A stretch of 64,000 nt of DNA from Rikenellaceae bacterium. GTDB lineage: Bacteria > Bacteroidota > Bacteroidia > Bacteroidales > Rikenellaceae. Positions 41,197 through 50,464 of this stretch are shown piece by piece; position 1 is the first letter of the stretch; the number at the start of each line of letters is the position of its first letter. A program made the translations under genes and the position numbers. The stretch lies in contig SUZV01000009.1 in the NCBI GenBank assembly GCA_015059715.1, positions 1 through 64,000 on the forward strand. The letters run 5' to 3'. Under the pieces are notes generated by a model. It was not told where the DNA came from. It was given only the letters and a program-made list of their open reading frames with translations, and ran no database searches.

Positions 41197-44019
41197 CTAC
41201 TTAGTAGGGAACTCTACGCCGTATGTCTGCTTGAAGAGCTTGCGCACACGTGCGTGGTAAGCCTCCTCAGAGTTGTCGATAGGCGTTTCACGAACATTAC
41301 GCTTAGCAACCTTCGACTCATCAACGATAAGTGGTGTGATGCTGTAGATGCGCTGCTTAGCAACTGGAGCCTCGCCAAACGACTCTACATAGTTCTGAAC
41401 ACCCTTACCTACCGAAGCATTAGCCTTAACCGACTGAGTAGATGCACCCTTACGCTTAAGAACTACATCGCCACAAACACGTGGGTTAAGAGGTGTAGCC
41501 ATACCATACTGTAGCTGTGCTACGCAAGGATAGAAGGTCTCGACAGCATCGTTACCATCAGCATCCTTATAGTTGTAGATGATAGGCTTGATAGTTACAG
41601 TGTTGCCATCCTCAGATACCTCTACTGGGAACTTCGAGTCGCAGACAAGCTCACCCTTCTGGTTGTATACTGGAGTACCCATATATGAGTTATCACCTAC
41701 AGCCAACATATAGAACGTATAGTCCATACCGAAGTAGAAGGTCGACATTGGGAACTCGCGCTCGATGTTGATAGGCAACCATACCTTACCCTCAGAGTCA
41801 ATCTCAAGATTCCACTTTGGACCGAAGTCGTAGAACATATCAGAGACGTTAGCCGAAGAGAACTCGTCAGAGATGAACAAATCGTAAGGTGTCTGAACAA
41901 CATTGAGCATATATGCTGGGTCAGCGAAGTTATAACCGAGGCACAACAAGCGGTTGAAACCACGTGTACGGTTGTTGTAATCCTTAGCCAAAGCTACGAA
42001 CTCCTCAAAGAGAGCGTCGGTCTTATCGCGGTCGATACCCCACTCTTCGTATATAGCATATACCTCGTCAGAGAGTGTCTCGGGGTACTCTACACCTGCA
42101 GCAATCTTAACAGGCGATGTGTAGCTGCCCACCTCTTTCCAGTAGCCCTCGGTGTCGCCAGACTCCTCAGATGGAGCTACCCACTGCTTCATTGGAGCTG
42201 TAGCCTCCCACTCGCCACAGAGCGTAGTGAACAGGTCAGAGTTTACACGTGCAGGATAGTTGGCCTTAGGTGTAGTACACTCAGCTACGGCCTGCGAACC
42301 TGGCGTGTCGGGGTTGTTACCCGAGCCCTCCCAGTTATAAACAAGCATTGCAAGACGTGTGGTAGCGTTCTCGCGGCTCGAAATAGAGAAGTTGAAGCCA
42401 GCCTCTGAGTTAATCTGCTCGATAGCGGTCTTATCTACGTGAAGAGGGTTACCCATACTCTGAAGGAGCGATGTATAAGAGTACTCCTTAAGAATCTGGT
42501 CGAACTCACGAACATAGTTACATGCGAAGTAAGCCTCGGTAATAGGGTTAGTAAGGTCTGGGTTCTTGATGTTGAAAGTAACGATATATGGGTCGTTGCT
42601 CTCAACAGGGGTAATAACCACGTCGGGTTTTGGAAGTGTAACCTCGGGCATAGTGAAGGTAAACGAGTTGAAGCACTGCTTAGTACCCTCGTTGTCGCCA
42701 ATACCTGCCACCATAACACGAATCTGCTGACCTGCCAGACCCTTAGTATCTACAAACCAGTCATCCTTAAGCCACTGCTCAGTAACACCGCTACCGCTAT
42801 CTGTACCGAATGACATCATAGCGAAGTATGAGCCCACGAACCACTGGAGATACTCCTCATTATTATCGAGCAGTGGCATCACATTGTTCTGATACTCACT
42901 CTCGGTGCAGATGAAGTAGTTATAGAAGAGTACATCATCCGAAGGTGTGAAGGTGATACAAGCATCAATAGGGGTCTTGTCCGTAACCTTAATCTCCACA
43001 TTACCTGCCAACTTCTCTGGCTCCTGAGTGGTGATGTATAGCTTCTCGTAGAAGCCCGTCCAGTACTTCTCAGGGTCGTAGCCATCTGGGTTGCTCTTAG
43101 CCTCCTCAATCCAACGCTTCCAGTCGTACATAGGCATATAGTAGCCAGCAGACCAACCTGCAGGGTATGACCATATAGCATTCGATATGTAGTCGATAAA
43201 CTCTGGGTCGTCCTCACCAACGCTTACGGTCTTTACCTCGCCATCGATATAAACAACCATCTCGTTAGGGTCGTCCATATAGCCATACTCACCTACGAGG
43301 AATACACCTGGCTCACCAGGGACCTTAGGGTCAGAGTATGCCGCACCATTCTCTACGACATTACCATCCTCGTCACGCTCGTAGCTGTGGTACTCGTCGT
43401 AGCGCACGGTCTTATCCTCGGTAGTGAACTGCTGAGCGTTGTAGAGCAACATATCAAGCTCCATACCACCCTCAATCTTAGAGTAGTTGTACATAGGGAG
43501 TGACGATGTTGAGTAGCGCAAAGCATTACCACGCGCCTTAACCTCCTCAGGCACTTGAATATGCACAGCAAAACCATCGAGCTTGCGCTCAACGACAGTC
43601 AACACATCGTCACCATAGCCTATTGTGCTAAACTCAGCACACTTAACCTCATCGTAGATGTTGTTATCTGACTCGCGGAAGGCAAAGTAGTACTTGTAAG
43701 ATGTGTTAGGCTCAAGACCCTGGAGCTTGATGGTGTTTGTCGACTCTACATCTACGCTCTCGATTGTAGCCTTCTCGCCTGCAACAAAGATTGCGGCTGC
43801 ATCCAACGCCTCATCACGCTGAATGTAGGCATACTCCTTGATGTTCTTAGTCTTTACGGTGATTGTTGCACCGTTAGGTGTAATGTCGCCTACGGTAACC
43901 TCCACCGTTGTACCTACGCCATCCTTCTTATTATCGATGTCGTCATTGGTACACGCGCTTATTGCCAAGCCTGCTACAAGAGTTACAGCGGCAATTAAAA
44001 AGTGCTTAAAGTTTTTCAT
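41197..44019 (-). CDS. Large surface lipoprotein with Fn3-like repeats, function unknown
   Basis: The 940-residue protein has a lipobox ISAC (Cys23) followed by TNDD, an acidic run that may act as surface-export signal in Bacteroidota. At least three beta-sandwich segments resemble fibronectin type III: VEVTVGDITPNGATITVKT near 40, VEIKVTDKTPIDACITFTP near 340 and VVITPVESNDPYIVTFNI near 485. The C-terminal third begins with DLFTTLCGEWEAT near 600 and has no motif I recognise. No catalytic motif is visible. The gene has its own terminator and stands beside a GH13 lipoprotein reading the same way, so a role in glycan binding at the cell surface is possible but unproven. Confidence 0.7.
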   Translation of the reverse strand: MKNFKHFLIAAVTLVAGLAISACTNDDIDNKKDGVGTTVEVTVGDITPNGATITVKTKNIKEYAYIQRDEALDAAAIFVAGEKATIESVDVESTNTIKLQGLEPNTSYKYYFAFRESDNNIYDEVKCAEFSTIGYGDDVLTVVERKLDGFAVHIQVPEEVKARGNALRYSTSSLPMYNYSKIEGGMELDMLLYNAQQFTTEDKTVRYDEYHSYERDEDGNVVENGAAYSDPKVPGEPGVFLVGEYGYMDDPNEMVVYIDGEVKTVSVGEDDPEFIDYISNAIWSYPAGWSAGYYMPMYDWKRWIEEAKSNPDGYDPEKYWTGFYEKLYITTQEPEKLAGNVEIKVTDKTPIDACITFTPSDDVLFYNYFICTESEYQNNVMPLLDNNEEYLQWFVGSYFAMMSFGTDSGSGVTEQWLKDDWFVDTKGLAGQQIRVMVAGIGDNEGTKQCFNSFTFTMPEVTLPKPDVVITPVESNDPYIVTFNIKNPDLTNPITEAYFACNYVREFDQILKEYSYTSLLQSMGNPLHVDKTAIEQINSEAGFNFSISSRENATTRLAMLVYNWEGSGNNPDTPGSQAVAECTTPKANYPARVNSDLFTTLCGEWEATAPMKQWVAPSEESGDTEGYWKEVGSYTSPVKIAAGVEYPETLSDEVYAIYEEWGIDRDKTDALFEEFVALAKDYNNRTRGFNRLLCLGYNFADPAYMLNVVQTPYDLFISDEFSSANVSDMFYDFGPKWNLEIDSEGKVWLPINIEREFPMSTFYFGMDYTFYMLAVGDNSYMGTPVYNQKGELVCDSKFPVEVSEDGNTVTIKPIIYNYKDADGNDAVETFYPCVAQLQYGMATPLNPRVCGDVVLKRKGASTQSVKANASVGKGVQNYVESFGEAPVAKQRIYSITPLIVDESKVAKRNVRETPIDNSEEAYHARVRKLFKQTYGVEFPTK

Positions 44020-44265
44020 AAAGTTAATAATTTAGTTTTTTGTTATGTGTCCTCTATTTACTACATATCTATTAACTCGCAAATGTAATAATAATTATTG
44101 AAATTCACGCACTTTAGTCGCACTATTCTTGCATATCGTGCATTAATATTCCACATAAAAGATAGTATAAAACACCAACTTTTCACAATAATAATCGCCC
44201 CGACACACTATTTTGCCCCAAAAATTTATTCTTTGATGGTTATCTTTTTTCTATCTACAAAACAA

Positions 44266-44291
44266 GGGCCGACTCCAAGCGGAATCGGCCC
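44266..44291 (-). terminator. Terminator of the GH13 gene
   Basis: GGGCCGA (44266-44272) pairs with TCGGCCC (44285-44291). On the minus strand TTGTTTTGTAG follows. Apart from this, 44020-44312 shows only a TACATTTG box on the minus strand (44087-44080) that may serve the Fn3-like lipoprotein gene. Confidence 0.75.
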
Positions 44292-44312
44292 AATATGCAG
44301 AGTAAGCAGGCA

Positions 44313-46829
44313 CTACTCGCGCACAAGCACGACATAATCACTTGCACCCAAAGTGAACGCCTCAGATGTTCCGAGCGAGCGTTTCTGGCCTGTCATAAGG
44401 TTGCTCCACTCACCAGGATTAGTAATGCTAACCTGAGTGGTAGCCTCCTCATTGCTAAAGTTGGCAACGACGATAACCCTATCCATCACTAACACCTTGC
44501 CACCCATATTGGCATCACCGACCTGCCAAGTGTGTACCTTAACCTCGTCCTGACCATAGTACTCCTCGTTATCGGTACGCCAAGAGATAATCTTCGACAT
44601 CGCATCGTAGAGGGCCCTACGGTCGGCATCCTCGAAGTAGTTCCAGCGCACAGGCTTACGTCCTGTACGGCCATTCTCCTCGATAGATACATCGTAACCA
44701 AGCTCGCCAAACTGCCACATCATCTTCGGATAGGGCGTAAGGAAGTGGAAGGCGTAGATAGCCTGAAGACGCTTAGTAAGCACACCCCAAGGCTTAGCCC
44801 ATGACTGTGCATACTTGACAGCATCGTAGGCGATACGCTCCTCGTCGTGAGTCTCGATATTATTTACGCGACCCTTCTTAAAGTCTGCAAAACTGCTACC
44901 CGTAAAGCCGAGTACCGACTGCTTGTAGCCACCACGCTGATTGTTATTCCAGCAGAGAGCTCCCACCGACTCGTAGAGCTCATTCTCCTCGCGCTGATCG
45001 CAGAAGTGCTCGAAGATAACGTAGGCATCCTCGTCAATTGAGCGGATAGTCTCGGCATAGTGCTTCAAAATAGCTATACGCTGAGTCGAGTAACCACCAG
45101 CATCGTAGTTGCCAGGGTTCTGCACAAAGCCCTTGGTGAGGTCAAAGCGGAAGCCATCGACGTTATACTCCTCCATCCAGTACTCCAAGACATCGTCGAT
45201 ATACGACACCGTATACTCGTATGTGTGGTTAAAGTCGTGGAATACGCTCCAGTTGTGTGGCGCGTCGACATTGAAGAATGGATTGTCCGATGATGTCTTA
45301 TTAGCACCGCCATCCCACCACATCTTAGCATAGGGGAACTGACCTGTAGCGTGGTTGAACACCACATCGAGGATAACGGCGATATCGCGCTTATGGCACT
45401 CGTCAATAAACCTCTTATATGCCTCCTCAGTACCATAGGCCTTGTCGGCAGCGAAGAAGAAGCATGGGTTATAGCCCCATGAGTCATTACCGTCGAACTC
45501 CTGGATAGGCATAAGCTCTATCGCATTAACACCGAGAGTCTCAAGGTAGTCGAGCTTCGCCGTAACAGCATCTATAGAGCCAGCCTCGGTAAAGTCGCGG
45601 ATAAGGAGCTCGTATATCGCCAGCGAGTTCTCCTCGGGGCGGTCATAACCCGTAGCTGTCCACTGATACTCCGTAGGGTTAAGCTCAAATACCGATACTA
45701 TATCCGAGGTAAGCTTCGCAGGATACTCCTTAAGGTTAGGATATATCGAGGCATCTATCCACTTATCGTTCCAAGGGTCGAGAATCTTCTTAGCATAGGG
45801 GTCACCAACTCTCGTTGAGCCATCTACAAGGTACTGATAGCCATACTCTACACCCTCCTCAAGGCCCGATATGGTAATCCAGAAATAGTTACCGTCGCGC
45901 TTCATCATAGCCCTATTCGAAGGAATGTAGTCGTTGAAGTCACCCAGAAGAATCACCGACTCCTTACCCGGAGCAAAGAGCACGAAAGTAGCCTCGTTGC
46001 CATTAATCGTTACACCATTATAGGCATCAGCTGGACGTGTAGCTAGCTCCGTTTCGCCCAATACAGCAACGTTGATGCTCTCCTCGACAGTGGCCACGCC
46101 ATCTGTTGCTACCGCCTTAAAACATACATCCATAGCCTCCGATGGGGTGAACTCATAGGCGAGCGTTGCACCACCAGTCTCGGCCACAGCCTCATCGTTC
46201 ATAAAGAGCTTAACATTGGTAGCCGCCTGCTGCTGTACCTGCACGTTGCAGGTCTGGCCCACCTTGAGGATGTCGCCATTGGCAGGGGTGAGGAACTTAA
46301 CAGACATACCCTCGGTAGCCAACTCAATGAAGATGTCGGCACCATTGTCCTTGACCTCGATAGTGTTATCTGCCGAGCGGAATACAAAGGCAAGGTGCGT
46401 GATAGTCTCACCCTCCTCGACGCTATACCAAGCACGAGGACCACCCTTGATGACGTAGTGCCAGATGTTGCCACCCTGCGATTCGAGCTTACACTCTGGG
46501 ATGTTGTTACCCCAGTCGGCCAAGACATGCTTCCAGTCGCCCGTAGAGGAGCTGTCGGTAGTCAAGACACCTGTGTGAGCATATAGCTCTCCGGTGAAGC
46601 CATCGGCGGCTGTACCTGCGGTATTGAGGATTATGGTGATATCCTCGGTCATCGACTCGGTGATAAAGGCCGGGTCGGTAGAGATAAGTGGCAACTCCGA
46701 AGGCTCGGGTTCGGGCTTTGGAGGTGCTGGGGGGTTGTCGTTTGGGGGTAATACGACACCTGCATCGTCGCTACATCCCACCATTACGATAGCCAGGATG
46801 GCCATCAACAGAAAACGAAGCTTTTTCAT
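44313..46829 (-). CDS. GH13 alpha-amylase family lipoprotein
   Basis: The 838-residue protein starts at the ATG at 46829 (MKKLRFLLMAILAI), with lipobox VGCSDD (Cys19) and a Pro-rich linker. An N-terminal beta domain (about 45-170), a second beta segment near 175-265, a CBM48-like domain (ATFVLFAPGKESVILLGDFND) and then the GH13 barrel follow. Conserved regions: ILDVVFNHATG (I), DGFRFDLTKGF with nucleophile Asp near 560 (II), VIFEHFCDQ with Glu near 606 (III), ETHDEERI with Asp near 660 (IV). It should cut alpha-1,4 (or alpha-1,6) glucans at the cell surface or in the periplasm. There is no SusC/SusD pair beside it. Confidence 0.92.
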   Translation of the reverse strand: MKKLRFLLMAILAIVMVGCSDDAGVVLPPNDNPPAPPKPEPEPSELPLISTDPAFITESMTEDITIILNTAGTAADGFTGELYAHTGVLTTDSSSTGDWKHVLADWGNNIPECKLESQGGNIWHYVIKGGPRAWYSVEEGETITHLAFVFRSADNTIEVKDNGADIFIELATEGMSVKFLTPANGDILKVGQTCNVQVQQQAATNVKLFMNDEAVAETGGATLAYEFTPSEAMDVCFKAVATDGVATVEESINVAVLGETELATRPADAYNGVTINGNEATFVLFAPGKESVILLGDFNDYIPSNRAMMKRDGNYFWITISGLEEGVEYGYQYLVDGSTRVGDPYAKKILDPWNDKWIDASIYPNLKEYPAKLTSDIVSVFELNPTEYQWTATGYDRPEENSLAIYELLIRDFTEAGSIDAVTAKLDYLETLGVNAIELMPIQEFDGNDSWGYNPCFFFAADKAYGTEEAYKRFIDECHKRDIAVILDVVFNHATGQFPYAKMWWDGGANKTSSDNPFFNVDAPHNWSVFHDFNHTYEYTVSYIDDVLEYWMEEYNVDGFRFDLTKGFVQNPGNYDAGGYSTQRIAILKHYAETIRSIDEDAYVIFEHFCDQREENELYESVGALCWNNNQRGGYKQSVLGFTGSSFADFKKGRVNNIETHDEERIAYDAVKYAQSWAKPWGVLTKRLQAIYAFHFLTPYPKMMWQFGELGYDVSIEENGRTGRKPVRWNYFEDADRRALYDAMSKIISWRTDNEEYYGQDEVKVHTWQVGDANMGGKVLVMDRVIVVANFSNEEATTQVSITNPGEWSNLMTGQKRSLGTSEAFTLGASDYVVLVRE

Positions 46830-46918
46830 ATGTGTTTGTGTTAAAATTGTTTGTGCATCCATCTATATTTGCAGCTACGACTACAAAAATAGGCTCTAAG
46901 CAGAGATACTTTGCTCGG

Positions 46919-46926
46919 CAAAGTTA
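46919..46926 (-). promoter_or_regulatory. Probable -7 box of the GH13 gene
   Basis: TAACTTTG on the minus strand, about 90 bases before the ATG. It overlaps the small palindrome CTTTG-CTCGG-CAAAG (46910-46924 region). No clear TTTG at -33. Confidence 0.5.
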
Positions 46927-47010
46927 CAGAAAATTATCGACAATAAAAGGAGGCGGTTTAATAAAAAGATGTAGTTTTAGTCCTGCTAAGCCCGAAAAAA
47001 CGCAGCTTAC

Positions 47011-47415
47011 TTATTGGATAAGGTACTCCTGAAGCTTTACACGCCACTCCTCGGGCATAGGTACAGTCTGCTGAAGCTCGAAATCGAAGGCCACCATCAC
47101 CGAGCTACTCTCCGTAAGACACCTATCGCCAGAGAGTATACGCTGGTGCAGCGTCATGCTCTTGTTGCCTATGCGCGACACATCGGTAACAACCACTATA
47201 TCATCTACAAGGCGCACCTGACCAAGGTAGTCGGTGTGTGTCGATGCGGTGATTATGCGCAGCTTATCGAACACTCCCGTGATACCCAAGACCTGAGTGT
47301 AGAAGTCGGTCTTGCCCATGTCGAAGTAACTCTGCTGCCATATATTGTTGACGTGCATAAACGAATCTACATCCGAGAAACGCTTCTGCACAGGGGTTAT
47401 CAGTTGCTTTGCCAT
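47011..47415 (-). CDS. Acyl-CoA thioesterase, hotdog fold (YbgC-like)
   Basis: The 134-residue protein has the 4HBT motif RFSDVDSFMHVNN (residues 12-24), where the Asp and His/Asn are typical of the YbgC/FcbC group. SMTLHQRILSGDRCLTE continues the fold. It likely hydrolyses acyl-CoA esters in the cytosol. It is the last gene of a three-gene unit with tdk and tsaC (5 bases after tsaC). No functional link to its neighbours is evident. Confidence 0.88.
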   Translation of the reverse strand: MAKQLITPVQKRFSDVDSFMHVNNIWQQSYFDMGKTDFYTQVLGITGVFDKLRIITASTHTDYLGQVRLVDDIVVVTDVSRIGNKSMTLHQRILSGDRCLTESSSVMVAFDFELQQTVPMPEEWRVKLQEYLIQ

Positions 47416-47420
47416 ACGCT

Positions 47421-47984
47421 TTACTCTCTAATAATCTTCACCTCATTACCCTCGCCAAATGCTATTATCGAGCTTGGCTTAAATGTTGGCTTACCCTCGA
47501 AACGTGGGTTTACAACATAGTCCACACCCTCGATAATTGCGCGCTCGACCTCCTTAAGACGCTTAGCTGCTGCCTCGCCCGATATATTTGCCGATGTCGA
47601 GACTATCGGACGGCCAAACTTACGCAGCAGAGCCTGACAGAAGTCGTGACGCGGAACGCGCACACCTAACGTCCCCTCCTCGGGAATAAGACTCGGCGCG
47701 AGCCCCACAGCTCCAGGAAGGATGGCCGTAAGAGGTTTATCCGAGAGCTCCATAACCTCAAAAGCTATGCCTGGCGCACGATTTACGTAGCGCACAATCA
47801 TATCGGCATCGCGACATAGACACAACATCGCTCGCTTATCGTTACTCTGCTTGAGCGCGTAGATGCGCTGCACAGCCTCCTCGTTTGTGGCATCACACCC
47901 TATGCCCCATACCGTATCTGTGGGATATAGTATCACTCCTCCTGCTCGAAGGACCTCAACACACTGTTCTACAGCTTTTTGCAT
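47421..47984 (-). CDS. tsaC: L-threonylcarbamoyladenylate synthase (Sua5/YrdC/TsaC)
   Basis: The 187-residue enzyme makes threonylcarbamoyl-AMP for the t6A37 tRNA modification. Family motifs: GGVILYPTDTVWGIGCDA, KQSNDKRAMLCL (the KxR substrate-binding element) and the SxN motif PIVSTSANISGE. I start at the ATG at 47984; a TTG three codons upstream is less likely. It follows tdk by 11 bases and precedes the thioesterase by 5. Confidence 0.94.
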   Translation of the reverse strand: MQKAVEQCVEVLRAGGVILYPTDTVWGIGCDATNEEAVQRIYALKQSNDKRAMLCLCRDADMIVRYVNRAPGIAFEVMELSDKPLTAILPGAVGLAPSLIPEEGTLGVRVPRHDFCQALLRKFGRPIVSTSANISGEAAAKRLKEVERAIIEGVDYVVNPRFEGKPTFKPSSIIAFGEGNEVKIIRE

Positions 47985-47995
47985 AACTTGCAACT

Positions 47996-48565
47996 CTATT
48001 TTTTGTTCATCAACTCGTTAAAGCAGTGACGACATATTGGCTGGTATGTGTCGTGTGCGCCCAAGAGCACCTGCTTATCGTCAGCGGTGAGGCGGTGCGA
48101 GTGGTTCGCCAAATCGCCACAACGAACACATATAGCGTGTACCTTGGTGACATACTCTGCCGTAGCCATAAGCGCAGGCATAGGTCCAAACGGAACACCC
48201 ATATAGTCCATGTCGAGGCCCGCGACGATAACACGTATGCCACTATCGGCGAGCTTACGACACACCTCGACTATGCCATCGTCGAAGAATTGCGCCTCGT
48301 CGATACCCACAACATCGACATCCGATGTCATCAAAAGGATATTCTGTGCCGACTCTACGGGTGTAGAGAGTATCGCATTCGAGTCGTGCGACACCACCTC
48401 ATCTTCGGAGTAGCGCACATCTATTTTAGGCTTAAAAATCTCGACTTTGAGGTTTGCAAACTGCGCACGCTTCATACGGCGTATAAGCTCTTCTGTCTTA
48501 CCCGAGAACATCGAGCCACAGACAACCTCAATCCACCCCTTGTGTTTGTTATTCTCTAAAAACAT
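47996..48565 (-). CDS. tdk: Thymidine kinase
   Basis: The 189-residue enzyme phosphorylates thymidine with ATP for dTTP salvage. P-loop [12 protein letters not shown] (residues 16-27), Walker [13 protein letters not shown] with the catalytic Glu, and a four-Cys zinc site from CVRCG and CRHC, typical of type II TK. It is first in the tdk-tsaC-thioesterase unit. No consensus promoter could be found upstream in 48566-48660. Confidence 0.97.
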   Translation of the reverse strand: MFLENNKHKGWIEVVCGSMFSGKTEELIRRMKRAQFANLKVEIFKPKIDVRYSEDEVVSHDSNAILSTPVESAQNILLMTSDVDVVGIDEAQFFDDGIVEVCRKLADSGIRVIVAGLDMDYMGVPFGPMPALMATAEYVTKVHAICVRCGDLANHSHRLTADDKQVLLGAHDTYQPICRHCFNELMNKK

Positions 48566-48660
48566 ATCTTATTTGTTTACTATATCGTTACGTTTGGCAA
48601 TTATACTCTATTTACGGCTCAGGCGTAAAAGGACGCTACACTTAAGAGGAAAAACGCTCC

Positions 48661-48743
48661 CCTTAAAAAGGACCTTTAGGCCCTGCCCTCATAGCACCCT
48701 AAGGAGCTTTAGCTCCGCCCTCTTAGGCCCTTAGGCCTCCAGA
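48661..48743. repeat. Cluster of short hairpins
   Basis: GGAGC-TTTA-GCTCC (48702-48715) and AGGCC-CTTA-GGCCT (near 48725-48738) are two compact hairpins, and GCGT-AAAAGG-ACGC lies just upstream near 48623. The words resemble AGCTAAAG-type elements of the mosaic at 6211-6609, so the two sites may belong to one repeat family. Confidence 0.5.
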
Positions 48744-48772
48744 GCCAGATGCCGCAGATGATGCCTTATCAC
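48744..48772. repeat. Partial copy of the 124 bp structured element (3' end)
   Basis: These 29 bases are identical to 48999-49027, the 3' portion of unit B. The match starts GCCAGATGCCGCAGATG. It shows that a third, truncated copy lies next to the tandem pair. Confidence 0.85.
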
Positions 48773-48787
48773 TGCAAAGACCCCATT

Positions 48788-48911
48788 TTGTTGTTAGAAG
48801 GGTTGCATATTTGGAGATTTGTCGCAGGCTGAAAAAGCGGAGCATACTTGACGTATGTGAGCATTTTTCAGACAAGCAAAGCTTCGAAGATGCACCCTTA
48901 TCACTACAAAT
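48788..48911. repeat. Structured 124 bp element, unit A
   Basis: The unit begins TTGTTGTTAGAAGG and ends with CCTTATCACTACAAA. Nested pairings: TTTGT/ACAAA; AAGGGTTGCAT with ATGCACCCTT; TTTG with CAAA; CTGAAAAA with TTTTTCAG; CATAC with GTATG over loop TTGAC. Unpaired TCGCAG, AGCGGAG, GAGCA and CAAG are shared with unit B, while most stems differ between the units but still pair. No reading frame is evident. It lies between murA and tdk, both leftward. Confidence 0.8.
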
Positions 48912-49033
48912 TTGTTGTTAGAAGGCATTAGATGTGGTAGCTGGTCGCAGAGGGCAAAAGCGGAGTTTACTCAAGGTAAATGAGCATTTTGCACTCAAGC
49001 CAGATGCCGCAGATGATGCCTTATCACAACAAA
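48912..49033. repeat. Structured 124 bp element, unit B
   Basis: This is a tandem copy directly following unit A and abutting the murA stop codon (49034-49036). Pairings: TTTGTTG with CAACAAA; AAGGCAT with ATGCCTT; CTGG with CCAG; GCAAAA with TTTTGC; TTTAC with GTAAA over loop TCAAG. Compared with unit A, stems have compensating changes and the loops are nearly unchanged. If transcribed it would be the start of the murA 3' untranslated region. Confidence 0.8.
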
Positions 49034-50344
49034 TTACTCGTCGAGACGCATTATCTTCGCCCCCAACGCATTAAGTCGTCCATCAATATCGCGATAGCCA
49101 CGATCTATCTGCTCGATATTCTGTATTGTACTCGTACCCTCGGCACTCATCGCAGCGATGAGCAGTGCCACACCTGCGCGTATATCAGGCGAGGTCATAT
49201 TAGCTGCACGGAGGGGTAGACGGTGGTCAAGGCCTATGACCGTAGCACGATGGGGGTCACAGAGGATAATCTGCGCTCCCATATCGATAAGCTTATCGAC
49301 AAAGAAGAGCCTACTCTCAAACATCTTCTGGTGGATGAGTACCGAGCCCTTTGCCTGCGTAGCCACAACAAGGAAGATGGAGAGCAGGTCGGGCGTAAGT
49401 CCTGGCCAGGGGGCATCGGCAATGGTCATAATAGAGCCATCTATAAAGCTCTCGATACTATAGTTCTCCTGCGTAGGGATATAGATGTCGTCACCACGCT
49501 GCTCGAAACGTATGCCCATACGCGCAAACTGCTGGGGTATAATGCCGAGGTTATCATACGACACGTTCTTTATTGTGAGCTCGGAGCGTGTCATAGCCGC
49601 CATACCTATAAAGCTACCCACCTCAATCATATCGGGGAGCATAGTGTGCTCAGTGCCCCCGAGCGACTCGACACCATCGATGGTGAGGAGGTTAGAGGCT
49701 ATGCCCGAAATCTTAGCACCCATACGGTTCAGCATCTTGCATAACTGCTGAAGGTATGGCTCACAGGCGGCATTGTATATCGTGGTGCGTCCCTGCGCAA
49801 GCACCGCAGCCATCACTATATTTGCTGTGCCCGTCACCGAGGCCTCGTCGAGGAGCATATATGCACCTTTCAGACGTTTGGCCTCGACAGTATAGAACTC
49901 ATCGCTAATGTCGAAGTTGAAGTCTGCGCCGAGCTTCTGGAAGCCGAGGAAGTGGGTATCCAAGCGTCGACGACCAATCTTATCGCCACCAGGCTTGGGC
50001 ATATATCCTACGCCAAAGCGCGTGAGCAGTGGACCTATCATCATCACCGAGCCACGCAGACGACGACAACGCTTATGGTAGTCGGCAGTACGCAGATAGT
50101 CGAGGTCGATATTATCGGCCTGAAGAGCGAAGTCGTCGTCGGAGAGTCGCTCAACCTTAACACCCATCCTCTTCATTAGCTCAAGGAGCTGCATAACATC
50201 TGCGATAATAGGCACATTATGCAACACTACACGCTCCGAGGTGAGCAACGTAGCGCATATAATCTGTAGAGCCTCGTTCTTAGCACCCTGAGGTACAATC
50301 TCACCATTAAGGCGGTGGCCACCCTCAACAATAAACTTTGCCAT
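49034..50344 (-). CDS. murA: UDP-GlcNAc 1-carboxyvinyltransferase, Asp active-site variant
   Basis: The 436-residue enzyme commits UDP-GlcNAc to peptidoglycan by enolpyruvyl transfer from PEP. It begins MAKFIVEGGHRLNGEI, with the substrate Lys-Asn in QGAKNEALQI (Lys22, Asn23). The mobile loop reads MPKPGGDKIGRRRLDTH, so the residue usually Cys115 in E. coli is Asp121 here. This Cys-to-Asp form is known in other bacteria as active and insensitive to fosfomycin. The ATG at 50344 is preferred over an upstream frame extension to 50434 that runs into the promoter. It has its own promoter. Confidence 0.96.
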   Translation of the reverse strand: MAKFIVEGGHRLNGEIVPQGAKNEALQIICATLLTSERVVLHNVPIIADVMQLLELMKRMGVKVERLSDDDFALQADNIDLDYLRTADYHKRCRRLRGSVMMIGPLLTRFGVGYMPKPGGDKIGRRRLDTHFLGFQKLGADFNFDISDEFYTVEAKRLKGAYMLLDEASVTGTANIVMAAVLAQGRTTIYNAACEPYLQQLCKMLNRMGAKISGIASNLLTIDGVESLGGTEHTMLPDMIEVGSFIGMAAMTRSELTIKNVSYDNLGIIPQQFARMGIRFEQRGDDIYIPTQENYSIESFIDGSIMTIADAPWPGLTPDLLSIFLVVATQAKGSVLIHQKMFESRLFFVDKLIDMGAQIILCDPHRATVIGLDHRLPLRAANMTSPDIRAGVALLIAAMSAEGTSTIQNIEQIDRGYRDIDGRLNALGAKIMRLDE

Positions 50345-50431
50345 AGTTATATCTTTTTGTGGTAAGGCCCCAACAACACCAAGACCCCACCCTTTAAACT
50401 CCTCCCACAGCGGGAGTATCATTATAATGCC

Positions 50432-50464
50432 CAAAGGTACTAATTTTTCAACGATAACTACAAA
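50432..50464 (-). promoter_or_regulatory. Promoter of murA
   Basis: Minus strand: TTTG (50464-50461), 21 bases, TACCTTTG (50439-50432). The expected start point near 50425 gives an ~80-base leader. The gap 50345-50692 otherwise holds only the divergent araC-family promoter. Confidence 0.75.

Noticed and set aside
48788..49033. CRISPR array
   Set aside because: Two long diverged units directly joined, without short identical repeats or spacers, do not fit CRISPR.
50345..50434. 30-codon extension of murA
   Set aside because: It overlaps the consensus promoter and is absent from MurA proteins.
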